Source: Elusimicrobiota bacterium
Lineage (GTDB): Bacteria; Elusimicrobiota; Elusimicrobia; 2-01-FULL-59-12; JACPXA01
Assembly (NCBI GenBank): GCA_016196785.1
Contig: JACPXA010000223.1
Location: 1-5,948 of the forward strand
Length of the DNA stretch: 5,948 bases
Direction of reading: 5' to 3'
Below the pieces are notes generated by a model. It was not told the DNA's origin, made no database searches, and saw only the letters and a program-made list of their open reading frames with translations. The position numbers were made by a program, and so were the translations under genes. Shown piece after piece: positions 1 through 5,788 of the stretch (position 1 is its first letter; each line of letters begins with the position of its first letter).

Positions 1-399
1 CTTGAGGAACTCCAGCGCGCCGGCAAAATCCTTGAGCTCCAACCCGCCTAACGAGGACATCGTGCCCCCACTTTCCCCGTGCGCCCGAAAGTCAAAGTAC
101 AGGAGGTGATACCCCCCGCGGCGATTCAAGAACACCGTTGAGGGAAGGACATCCGCCCGATTCGCCCCCCAGCCGTGCAGGACGATGATCGTCGCCCGCT
201 GCGTTGGAAGACCTGGGAGGAACCACCCTCGGATGGAGATCCCATCCTCGGTGATCCATTGGACCTCTTCCGCGCGCACCCCAAACTCTCCCGGAACCAC
301 CCCGAGCGGAAGTCGCGGTAAGCGAAGGATCAGGTTGGAGGAAAACCATCCCCAAACAACGAGGAGCACCGCACCGAGAATGCTAATCGCCCACCACAT
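1..399 (-). CDS. Membrane-anchored alpha/beta-hydrolase family protein, N-terminal part (runs off left edge)
   Basis: The minus-strand frame is open from an ATG at 399 to the window edge, giving 133 residues without a stop. Residues 1-25 are hydrophobic and tryptophan-rich (MWWAISILGA, VLLVVWGWF), which suggests an N-terminal membrane anchor or uncleaved signal. Residues 45-133 look like the start of an alpha/beta-hydrolase fold: a strand followed by LHGWGANR (74-81), the usual HGxG oxyanion-hole loop, then YFDFRAHGESGG (101-112), typical of serine hydrolases related to the acyl-peptidase and lysophospholipase groups. The nucleophile elbow (GxSxG) and the rest of the catalytic triad would lie beyond the left edge, so activity and substrate cannot be judged. 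The gene follows panB by 35 nt on the same strand and is probably co-transcribed with it. The start is uncertain: no good ribosome binding site precedes the ATG, and an in-frame TTG at 417 lies 13 nt after GAGAGG. I infer no role in pantothenate synthesis. Confidence 0.8.
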   Translation of the reverse strand, partial: MWWAISILGAVLLVVWGWFSSNLILRLPRLPLGVVPGEFGVRAEEVQWITEDGISIRGWFLPGLPTQRATIIVLHGWGANRADVLPSTVFLNRRGGYHLLYFDFRAHGESGGTMSSLGGLELKDFAGALEFLK

Positions 400-434
400 C
401 GGAATGTTGATGAACAAAATTCGGGAAAGGCCTC

Positions 435-1232
435 TCAATAGGAATGAGCGGCGGTGGGGAAGCGGGAGGTTTTCACATCTCGCACATAGGCTCTGACGGC
501 CTGCGAGATCTGGGGCGCCAGGTGGGCATACTGTTTGACGAACTTCGGGGAGACCCCCGTGTGCAGGCCTAAGAGGTCATCCACCACCAACACCTGACCA
601 TCACAGAACGGCCCTGCTCCAATTCCAATGGTGGGGATGGCGAGCTCGCGTGTGACCTGTTTTGCCAACTGGGGAGGAATGCATTCCAGCACCAGCGAAA
701 ATGCCCCGGCGCGTTCCAGGGCTTTGGCATCCGCCACGATTCGTCGCGCGGCGGCGGACGAGCGACCTTGGACCTTATACCCGCCGAAGACATGAAGTGA
801 CTGAGGGGTCATCCCCAGATGGCCCATCACGGGAATGCCTGCCGCCACCAACGCCTCCACTGTCTCGAGGATCCCGTGACCTCCCTCCAATTTGACCGCT
901 GCGGCACCGCCCTCCTTCAGCATCCGACCACAGTTCCGCATGGCTTCACTGACGCTGAGTTGAAAGGACAAAAACGGCATGTCGGCAACCACGAGCGCCC
1001 GCGTGTTTCCACGAGAAACCGCCTGGGTATGCCTCAGGATGTCTTCCACCGTTACCGGCAACGTAGTCGGATAGCCAAGCTTCACCATCCCCAGGGAGTC
1101 CCCAACCAACAGAATTTCCACGCCAGCCTCGCTCAACAACCGGGCTGTGGTCGCATCGTAGCAGGTCAGCACAGCGATCTTCTCCGCGCGCTCCTTCATG
1201 CGACGCAACGCGGTCGTGGTGACGGGTTCCAT
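435..1232 (-). CDS. panB: 3-methyl-2-oxobutanoate hydroxymethyltransferase (ketopantoate hydroxymethyltransferase)
   Basis: This 265-residue protein matches PanB over its full length. PanB is a cytoplasmic (beta/alpha)8-barrel enzyme that transfers a hydroxymethyl group from 5,10-methylenetetrahydrofolate to 2-oxoisovalerate, giving ketopantoate, the first committed step to pantothenate and CoA. The family landmarks are present: LTCYDATTA (22-30), LLVGDSLGMV (41-50), TLPVTVEDI (57-65), VVADMPFLSF (81-90), KLEGG (114-118), GHLGMTPQS (137-145), GGYKVQGR (150-157), VLECIP (181-186) and IGIGAG (202-207). By alignment with the E. coli enzyme, D45 and D84 are the metal ligands, K114 and E116 bind substrate, and E183 is the proposed catalytic acid; all are kept. 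The ATG start is preceded by GAGAGGAAAGG and lies 6 nt after the stop of the small membrane-protein gene, so the two are probably co-translated. panC and panD are not in the window. FolK, encoded upstream, feeds the folate pool that PanB draws on. Confidence 0.97.
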   Translation of the reverse strand: MEPVTTTALRRMKERAEKIAVLTCYDATTARLLSEAGVEILLVGDSLGMVKLGYPTTLPVTVEDILRHTQAVSRGNTRALVVADMPFLSFQLSVSEAMRNCGRMLKEGGAAAVKLEGGHGILETVEALVAAGIPVMGHLGMTPQSLHVFGGYKVQGRSSAAARRIVADAKALERAGAFSLVLECIPPQLAKQVTRELAIPTIGIGAGPFCDGQVLVVDDLLGLHTGVSPKFVKQYAHLAPQISQAVRAYVRDVKTSRFPTAAHSY

Positions 1233-1238
1233 GATGCG

Positions 1239-1463
1239 TCAGACCTTTCCTCTCGCACGGAGGGCAAGCCACCAGAACACCCCCAGCAACAACCCCCAGA
1301 GCGAGAGGTTCAACAACACCGCCCAGATGTAGTAGCGTCTCCGCTGGGTCCGCCGCCCCAGTCGCCATAGCCAGATTGATCCGCTCCACGCCGCGAGCCG
1401 GTTGGTAATCCAGAAGATCAGCTTCCCCACCACGCCGATCAATGGGATACCCAAGAACGTCAT
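1239..1463 (-). CDS. Small tryptophan-rich membrane protein, function unknown
   Basis: I do not recognise this 74-residue protein. It has two strongly hydrophobic stretches, about residues 2-20 (MTFLGIPLIG onward) and 45-68 (YIWAVLLNLSLWGLLLGVFW), separated by a basic linker with RRTQRRR at 37-43. By the positive-inside rule this suggests a helical hairpin with the loop in the cytoplasm. Eight of the 74 residues are tryptophan, which is very high. That the gene is real is supported by its placement: its ATG overlaps the folK stop (ATGA at 1460-1463), GGAG lies 7 nt before the start, and its stop is 6 nt before panB with the panB ribosome binding site inside its 3' end. It fills the gap between two enzyme genes exactly and has no competing frame with better support. 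Translational coupling to folK is likely. No catalytic or binding motif is visible, so a functional assignment would be a guess. Confidence 0.75.
   Translation of the reverse strand: MTFLGIPLIGVVGKLIFWITNRLAAWSGSIWLWRLGRRTQRRRYYIWAVLLNLSLWGLLLGVFWWLALRARGKV
1244..1254 (-). promoter_or_regulatory. Ribosome binding site of panB
   Basis: The purine-rich run GAGAGGAAAGG on the minus strand ends 11 nt before the panB ATG and overlaps the last codons of the small membrane-protein gene, linking translation of the two. Confidence 0.6.
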
Positions 1464-2011
1464 GGAGCCACTCCGAACGAGGTTCGTCTAAGTGGGACGC
1501 GCCAAAAACGAACGCCTTGATGTTTGACACCTTGGAGCAGAGACCGCATCGTTCGCTTGAGCGCGGGGTGACGCAGCCGAGGCGCTAACTCCACCAGCGG
1601 TTCGAGCACGAACCGCCGCTCCCCGAGGCGGGGGTGCGGCACCCAAAGCTGACGCTGCTGGAGGATCCGCGTACCATACAGCAAGAGATCAAGGTCAATC
1701 CGTCTTGGTCCCCACCGCCGCCCCGGGCGGCGTCCGAGGCGCCGTTCAATCGCAAACAGGTGTTCCCCTAATGCTTGCGGCGAAAGCGACGTCGTCACTC
1801 GAACCACCGCGTTTAAAAACTTCCGTTGGCGGGTCACCCCTACCGGCTCAGTCTCATAGACCGATGAGAGTCGTTCGAGGCGGACCCCAGGAACGAGCCG
1901 CAGTTGTCGAATCGCCTGCTCCAGCCACCGACGCCGGTCCCCGAGGTTGCTCCCCAACCCGACATACGCGGTGACCCAGTGACGGCAGTCTTTAGATTTA
2001 CCAGGTGACAT
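1460..2011 (-). CDS. folK: 2-amino-4-hydroxy-6-hydroxymethyldihydropteridine pyrophosphokinase (HPPK)
   Basis: FolK moves pyrophosphate from ATP to 6-hydroxymethyl-7,8-dihydropterin, the step before dihydropteroate synthase in folate synthesis. From the ATG at 2011 the protein has 183 residues. It opens with the family signature AYVGLGSNLGDR (15-26), followed by SSVYETEPVG (49-58) and the HPPK hallmark RRWGPRRIDLDLLLYG (98-113), which supplies W100, R103 and the two Mg-binding aspartates D106 and D108. VPHPRLGERRFVLEPL (124-139) is the conserved pterin-pocket region. The last 20 or so residues (162-183, basic) extend beyond the usual end of about 160 residues. The start is not certain: an upstream TTG at 2053 would add 14 residues, and a TTG at 2017 also exists. 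The ATG at 2011 is preferred because it leaves only a short leader before the conserved strand. It overlaps the end of dapL by 14 nt, and the stop overlaps the next start, so the gene is tightly coupled on both sides. Confidence 0.93.
   Translation of the reverse strand: MSPGKSKDCRHWVTAYVGLGSNLGDRRRWLEQAIRQLRLVPGVRLERLSSVYETEPVGVTRQRKFLNAVVRVTTSLSPQALGEHLFAIERRLGRRPGRRWGPRRIDLDLLLYGTRILQQRQLWVPHPRLGERRFVLEPLVELAPRLRHPALKRTMRSLLQGVKHQGVRFWRVPLRRTSFGVAP
1471..1474 (-). promoter_or_regulatory. Ribosome binding site of the small membrane-protein gene
   Basis: GGAG on the minus strand lies 7 nt before the ATG at 1463, within the last codons of folK. It supports real translation of the 74-residue frame. 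Confidence 0.6.
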
Positions 2012-3167
2012 GCGCAATGCGATCCACCGCCTCCTGCAAGCGCTCCTCCTCAACGGTCAACGCAAACCGGACATACCCTTCCCCCGCAGGACCGAATCCT
2101 CTGCCCGGCGTGCAGACGACCTCCACCTCCTCCAGGAGTTTCTCGGCACAGCGGGCTGAGGTGTATCCCCGTGGGACATGACTCCAAACATAAAAGGTGG
2201 CCTGCGGCTCACAGACCTGCCAGCCGAGCCTCTGCAACCCTCGGACAAAGAGGTCCCGCCGCCGCTGATACAAGGCCCGCATCTCGTGGGTGGTCCCCTG
2301 CGCTGCCTTGAGTGCGGCGACCGCCGCCACTTGCAGGGCCTGGAACACCCCCGAGTCATACCGATCCTTGACCCGTGCCAAGGCCTGAAGGATCTGAGGA
2401 TTTCCGCAGACCCATCCGACGCGCCACCCCGTCATATTATACGTCTTTGAGAATGAGTGGAACTCCACCCCAAGGAGCTTCGCGCCGGGGACCTCGAGAA
2501 AGCTCGGCGGCGGGCGGTTAAAGTACAACTCCGAGTAGGCGGCATCATGGGCGACGAGCACCCCATGTCGTTTGGCCCAAGCAACTACTTCCCGAAAGAA
2601 TGACAGCGGAGCCACCGCGCCTGTTGGGTTATTCGGATAATTGAGAAACAGGAGTTTCGCTCTCCGCACAATCCGAGAGGGAATGGCGTGCAGGTCAGGC
2701 AGAAACCCATGGGATTCCTTGAGGGGAACGGGATAGGGGGTGGCCCCTGCCAACACGGTCGCCCCTTGATACACCGGATACCCTGGCTCCGGCACCAGCA
2801 CGATGTCCCCGGGATCAACCACCGCCAGCGGGAGATGCCCGAGTCCTTCCTTCGATCCCAGGAGCGCAAAGATCTCCCGCTCAGGGTCCAGCGACACGCC
2901 GAAGCGACTGCGGAACCAGACGGCGATGACCTCACGGAACTCCCGAAGCCCCGCCCCAAAGGGATACTGATGATGGCGCGGGTCGCGGAGCGCCTGCTGG
3001 GCGGTGCTCACAATGGGCGCTGGCGTGGGGCGATCAGGATCACCAACCCCCAGGGAGATGATGTCCATCCCCTTCGCCTCGGCGACTTTTCGCTTCCGAT
3101 CAATCTGGGCAAAGAGATAGGGCGGCAGGCGGGACAGGCGCTGGCTAGGTCTAAACTTAACGGTCAT
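1998..3167 (-). CDS. dapL: LL-diaminopimelate aminotransferase (class I/II PLP aminotransferase)
   Basis: This 389-residue PLP enzyme has fold-type I aminotransferase features in order: ISLGVGDPDRPTP (37-49), the cofactor phosphate region GSKEGLGHLP (104-113), VPEPGYPVY (125-133), NYPNNPTGA (176-184) with the PLP-contacting asparagine N180, D208 and Y211 in AHDAAYSELYF, the Schiff-base lysine K241 in HSFSKTYNMTGWRVGW (237-252), and the substrate carboxylate-binding arginine R367 in GYVRFAL. The N-terminal RLSRLPPYLFAQIDRKR and the position directly after dapB support LL-diaminopimelate aminotransferase, which turns tetrahydrodipicolinate into LL-diaminopimelate in one step using glutamate. 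This bypasses the succinylase or acetylase genes, none of which are seen here. A broader aspartate or alanine aminotransferase role cannot be excluded from sequence alone. The frame is open upstream to 3245, but the ATG at 3167 begins where family similarity begins and falls 11 nt after the dapB stop. No clear ribosome binding site precedes it, so translation may depend on coupling to dapB. Confidence 0.88.
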   Translation of the reverse strand: MTVKFRPSQRLSRLPPYLFAQIDRKRKVAEAKGMDIISLGVGDPDRPTPAPIVSTAQQALRDPRHHQYPFGAGLREFREVIAVWFRSRFGVSLDPEREIFALLGSKEGLGHLPLAVVDPGDIVLVPEPGYPVYQGATVLAGATPYPVPLKESHGFLPDLHAIPSRIVRRAKLLFLNYPNNPTGAVAPLSFFREVVAWAKRHGVLVAHDAAYSELYFNRPPPSFLEVPGAKLLGVEFHSFSKTYNMTGWRVGWVCGNPQILQALARVKDRYDSGVFQALQVAAVAALKAAQGTTHEMRALYQRRRDLFVRGLQRLGWQVCEPQATFYVWSHVPRGYTSARCAEKLLEEVEVVCTPGRGFGPAGEGYVRFALTVEEERLQEAVDRIAHVTW

Positions 3168-3178
3168 CGGGGGAACGG

Positions 3179-3964
3179 TCAGTCCTCGGATAACCCAAGG
3201 ACATCGCGCATGTCGTACAGCCCAGGCCGCTGACGCACCACCCATTGTGCCGCTTGGAGAGCGCCGATCGCAAAGGGATCACGGGACTGCGCCTGGTGGG
3301 TGAGGATCAACCGCTCCCCGGTCCCGGTAAATTGGACGATATGATCGCCCACGACGTCTCCGGAGCGGTCAGAGGTCACGTGAACCTCATCGGGTTGACG
3401 GCCCGACGCCTGGCTGACGAGTTTCTGAAGCGTCAACGCCGTGCCCGACGGGGCATCCTTCTTTTGTCGGTGGTGAATCTCGTGAATATGTATATCATAG
3501 CGATTGAGGATCCGCCCCACCATTCCGGCCATGTGAAAGAGGACATTGACCGCCAGGCTCATGTTAGAGGCGATGACGACGGGGAGGGGGGCGACCCTCC
3601 GCGCAAGTATGGAGCGCTCGGCCTGGCTGAATCCCGTGGTCCCAATCACCATGGCTCGTTTGGTCCGTACGGTCTCTAACGCATGTTCCAAGGTCGCGGC
3701 CGGGGTGGTAAAGTCAATGACGACATGGGGGTGTTGATCGAGCAGCGGTTTGAGCTGATCCGTCACGCGAACCCCGGGAAGGACTTCTTCCCCACACTTG
3801 GGGTGCCCGGGAGCCTCCAAGGCCCCGACCACTTGGAATTTCGAATCCTGACTGGCCAACGTCAGGATTCGATTCCCCATCCTGCCCCATGCGCCACACA
3901 CCACAATCCGTAGCGGTGTTAGGTCTGGCAACTTGCCAGCACGCGGTCGTCCCCGCCGCGTCAT
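3179..3964 (-). CDS. dapB: 4-hydroxy-tetrahydrodipicolinate reductase
   Basis: DapB reduces the DapA product with NAD(P)H to tetrahydrodipicolinate, the branch substrate for the aminotransferase encoded next. The 261-residue protein has an N-terminal Rossmann domain starting with LRIVVCGAWGRMG (18-30), the nucleotide loop, then VVIDFTTPAATL (81-92) and VIGTTGF (106-112). The C-terminal catalytic domain holds the family signature EIHHRQKKDAPSGTA (162-176), with catalytic H164/H165 and the lysine at 168-169, and ends with RSGDVVGDH (200-208) and SRDPFAIGALQAAQW (227-241). The open frame extends upstream to 4204, but the ATG at 3964 is clearly the start: it overlaps the dapA stop as ATGA and has GAAGG 7 nt upstream. 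This leaves a basic 17-residue leader before the Rossmann strand, slightly longer than usual. A tryptophan occupies the variable position of the glycine-rich loop (GAWGRMG), where small residues are more common. Confidence 0.96.
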   Translation of the reverse strand: MTRRGRPRAGKLPDLTPLRIVVCGAWGRMGNRILTLASQDSKFQVVGALEAPGHPKCGEEVLPGVRVTDQLKPLLDQHPHVVIDFTTPAATLEHALETVRTKRAMVIGTTGFSQAERSILARRVAPLPVVIASNMSLAVNVLFHMAGMVGRILNRYDIHIHEIHHRQKKDAPSGTALTLQKLVSQASGRQPDEVHVTSDRSGDVVGDHIVQFTGTGERLILTHQAQSRDPFAIGALQAAQWVVRQRPGLYDMRDVLGLSED

Positions 3965-4911
3965 CGAGCGACCTTCAGAGAGAGGAGCCCGCTCGCTTTC
4001 AAGGCCTGCACCAGCGCACCCCTCGCTGCCTCCCCCAGCGAGACCAGGGGAAGGCGCACTTCTTCGCGGCACAACCCCATGAGTCCCATGGCGGTTTTGA
4101 TGGGAACCGGGTTGGTTTCCAGGAATAACGCTTTCATCATCGGGAACCACTGGTGGTGCAATTCCTGGGCGCGTGCCACGCGTCCCTCCCTCCACGCGGC
4201 GCACAGCTCCACCATCGTCCGCGGGGCGATGTTGGCGAGTACGGAGACGACCCCCCGACCACCGAGCGCCAGGATGGGCAACGTCAAGGCGTCATCACCG
4301 GCCAACACCGTAAAGGGCGTGGGCCCTTCGACTCCGCTCAGGGCAGGCGGAGGGTTTAGGGAAGCGCCCCGAATAATCTCGCTACCTTGGTCCATCACGC
4401 CGGACCCTTCCTTGATGCCAATGATCGTTGGGCAGTCGTGGGCCAATCGGAGGACCGTCTCTGGCAAGAGGTTCACCGCCGTCCGACCAGGGATGTTGTA
4501 GAGGATCAGGGGCAGCTTCATGGCCGTCGCCACTGCCCGAAAATGTCCATAGAGCCCAGCCTGAGTCGGCTTGTTATAGTACGGGGTGATCACCAGCGCG
4601 GCATCCGCCCCGGCCTGTTCGGCAAACCGAGTCAAGGCGATCGTTTCCGCGGTGGAATTCGAGCCCGTCCCCGCAATCACCGGGATCCGGCGATGGGCCG
4701 CCTGGACGACCAGCTCAATCACCCGTTGGTGTTCCTCGTGGGACAGCGTGGCTGACTCGCCTGTGGTCCCGCACGGAACCAACGCATCGGTGCCTTCTTG
4801 AATATGCCACTCCACCAAGGCGGTCAGACGTTCCTCGTCCACCCGCCCCTCCGTAAATGGGGTGACTAACGCGACACAGGAACCTTGGATGTTCACCGGT
4901 TTGCTTCCCAT
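3961..4911 (-). CDS. dapA: 4-hydroxy-tetrahydrodipicolinate synthase, with an in-frame repeat-derived insertion
   Basis: DapA condenses pyruvate with aspartate 4-semialdehyde, the first dedicated step to diaminopimelate and lysine. The 316-residue protein is a class I aldolase-type (beta/alpha)8 barrel. CGTTGESATL (47-56) carries T49 and T50, VITPYYNKPTQ (107-117) carries Y112, LYNIPGRTAVN (137-147) carries Y138 and R143, and IIGIKEGSG (163-171) carries the Schiff-base lysine K167. All residues expected from the E. coli enzyme are present, so the enzyme is probably active. It is longer than the usual 290-300 residues mainly because about 14 residues (185-198, LNPPPALSGVEGPT) lie between the helix ending SEIIRGAS and the strand FTVLAGDDALTLP, where relatives have a short turn. 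This segment is encoded by a palindromic repeat (4318-4359) and should sit on the surface between barrel elements. The ATG at 4911 follows a GGGGG stretch by 9 nt and lies 28 nt after the dapF stop. The stop overlaps the dapB start. Confidence 0.96.
   Translation of the reverse strand: MGSKPVNIQGSCVALVTPFTEGRVDEERLTALVEWHIQEGTDALVPCGTTGESATLSHEEHQRVIELVVQAAHRRIPVIAGTGSNSTAETIALTRFAEQAGADAALVITPYYNKPTQAGLYGHFRAVATAMKLPLILYNIPGRTAVNLLPETVLRLAHDCPTIIGIKEGSGVMDQGSEIIRGASLNPPPALSGVEGPTPFTVLAGDDALTLPILALGGRGVVSVLANIAPRTMVELCAAWREGRVARAQELHHQWFPMMKALFLETNPVPIKTAMGLMGLCREEVRLPLVSLGEAARGALVQALKASGLLSLKVAR
3972..3976 (-). promoter_or_regulatory. Ribosome binding site of dapB within the dapA 3' end
   Basis: GAAGG on the minus strand sits 7 nt before the dapB ATG, inside the last codons of dapA. 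With the ATGA overlap it supports the start at 3964 over longer forms of the frame, which would run back to 4204 inside dapA. Confidence 0.7.
4318..4359. repeat. Dispersed palindromic repeat inserted in frame within dapA
   Basis: The core GCCCTTCGACTCCGCTCAGG and its following GC (4323-4344) form an imperfect inverted repeat with GCCCT (4323-4327) and AGGGC (4340-4344) as arms. Read on the minus strand it encodes PALSGVEGP, a peptide I know as the in-frame signature of a widespread dispersed repeat of the CCCTTCGACTnCGCTCAGGG type in environmental bacterial genomes. The limits given are those of the extra 14 codons (42 nt) relative to ordinary DapA proteins, so they are approximate. The insertion length is a multiple of three, which kept the gene intact. 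The family name and copy number in this genome are unknown from the window. Confidence 0.75.
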
Positions 4912-4939
4912 GATGATATACCCCCGTAGTCCTTCGGCG

Positions 4940-5776
4940 TTACAGCGTGACCTCGCCGCGAAAGGTAATGACCGTTGGGCCTCTCAGGGTCACTCTGGTC
5001 ACTGACGCCCGCGCGGAGTCGCCCTCTCCGGTTTCGAGACGGTAGTTTACCGTGAGAACCTCTCCCCCGGCGGTCCGGCAGGTGACGGGCGGCGTCACGA
5101 GTCCTTTCAACCCAGCGATGATGGCGCTTGCGACCGCCCCGGTTCCACACGCCAGTGTCTCTTCTTCCACACCCCGCTCATAGGTTCGGATCTGGCTTCG
5201 ATGAGGTGCGACCCGTTGGATAAAATCCACATTGGTTCCGGCTGGAGCAAACCGTCGGTGGTACCGTAGAGCGCGCCCCCAGCGGGCCACATCGAGGTGG
5301 TCAAGTTGTGGGACAACCACCACAAAATGGGGAACGCCGACTTGGATCCAGGCACCCTCCCAACGGCGGCCTCCCGTCCTGACGGTGAGGTTGGCCTGCT
5401 CCACCGTGGGATCTGGCAACCCGATTTCGACCTCCTTGCCGTGTACCGCGGCACGGACGAGCCCCGCATCGGTTTCAAAGGTCATCCGCTGAGGCGCCGC
5501 CCCAACGAGGGAGGCATACCGAGCGAGACATCGGGCACCGTTCCCACACATCGCCGCTCGTGATCCGTCAGCGTTATAGTAGCGCATGCGGAAGTCCGCC
5601 CGCCGGCTGGCGTCAAGGAGCAGGAGCCCGTCGGCCCCGACCGACCACTTCCGCGCGCACAGCGATCGGGCCAACGCGGTTCCATCGCTCCCAACCTGCC
5701 CACGGCGGTTATCAATCACCACGAAATCGTTCCCTCCCCCACTCATCTTAGTAAAAGTCACCTTTCGTTGCTTCAC
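4940..5776 (-). CDS. dapF: Diaminopimelate epimerase
   Basis: DapF interconverts LL- and meso-diaminopimelate by a cofactor-free two-cysteine mechanism; the meso form serves peptidoglycan and lysine. The 278-residue protein has the two mirrored halves of the family. KMSGGGNDFVVIDNR (10-24) is the N-terminal signature, with SGG in place of the more usual HGL. Catalytic C77 lies in AAMCGNGARC (74-83) and catalytic C210 in EEETLACGTGAVA (204-216). GVPHFVVV (147-154), APAGTNVDFI (177-186) and TYERGVEEETL (198-208) are the substrate-contact segments. A loop near the C terminus (about 247-260) is some 8 residues longer than in E. coli. The start is a GTG at 5776 with AGGAG 7 nt upstream. That AGGAG overlaps the TAG stop of lysA, giving tight coupling of the epimerase with the decarboxylase that uses its product. 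Confidence 0.96.
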   Translation of the reverse strand: MKQRKVTFTKMSGGGNDFVVIDNRRGQVGSDGTALARSLCARKWSVGADGLLLLDASRRADFRMRYYNADGSRAAMCGNGARCLARYASLVGAAPQRMTFETDAGLVRAAVHGKEVEIGLPDPTVEQANLTVRTGGRRWEGAWIQVGVPHFVVVVPQLDHLDVARWGRALRYHRRFAPAGTNVDFIQRVAPHRSQIRTYERGVEEETLACGTGAVASAIIAGLKGLVTPPVTCRTAGGEVLTVNYRLETGEGDSARASVTRVTLRGPTVITFRGEVTL

Positions 5777-5783
5777 GGCTTCT

Positions 5784-5788
5784 CTCCT
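5784..5788 (-). promoter_or_regulatory. Ribosome binding site of dapF, overlapping the lysA stop codon
   Basis: AGGAG on the minus strand lies 7 nt before the GTG start of dapF and shares two bases with the lysA TAG stop (5787-5789). This strong site decides the GTG start. Only 8 nt separate it from the end of the hairpin arm in the adjacent repeat, so that hairpin could affect ribosome access or re-initiation (inference). Confidence 0.85.

Noticed and set aside
400..434. A possible terminator between panB and the hydrolase gene
   Set aside because: The only symmetry is a short AGGCCT with no stable stem and no T-run in the transcript direction.
819..1370. A 183-residue open frame on the plus strand
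   Set aside because: It is opposite panB and the small membrane-protein gene, low in hydrophobic core residues and rich in His, Gln, Pro and Arg. There is no recognisable domain.
946..1530. A 194-residue minus-strand frame overlapping folK, the small gene and panB
   Set aside because: It crosses three better-supported genes in another frame and contains no family motif. The 74-residue frame fits the gap exactly and has overlap and ribosome-binding-site evidence.
2688..3233. A 181-residue open frame on the plus strand
   Set aside because: It lies almost wholly opposite the aminotransferase gene. Its composition is arginine/glycine/proline-rich without any fold-like pattern, as expected for an antisense shadow in high-G+C DNA.
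3168..3245. A 26-residue N-terminal extension of the aminotransferase
   Set aside because: It overlaps the dapB C-terminal coding region. Family similarity starts just after the ATG at 3167.
3965..4204. A long N-terminal extension of dapB into dapA
   Set aside because: The extra 80 residues are Gly/Pro/Arg-rich shadow of dapA. The ATG at 3964 has a ribosome binding site and an ATGA overlap with the dapA stop.
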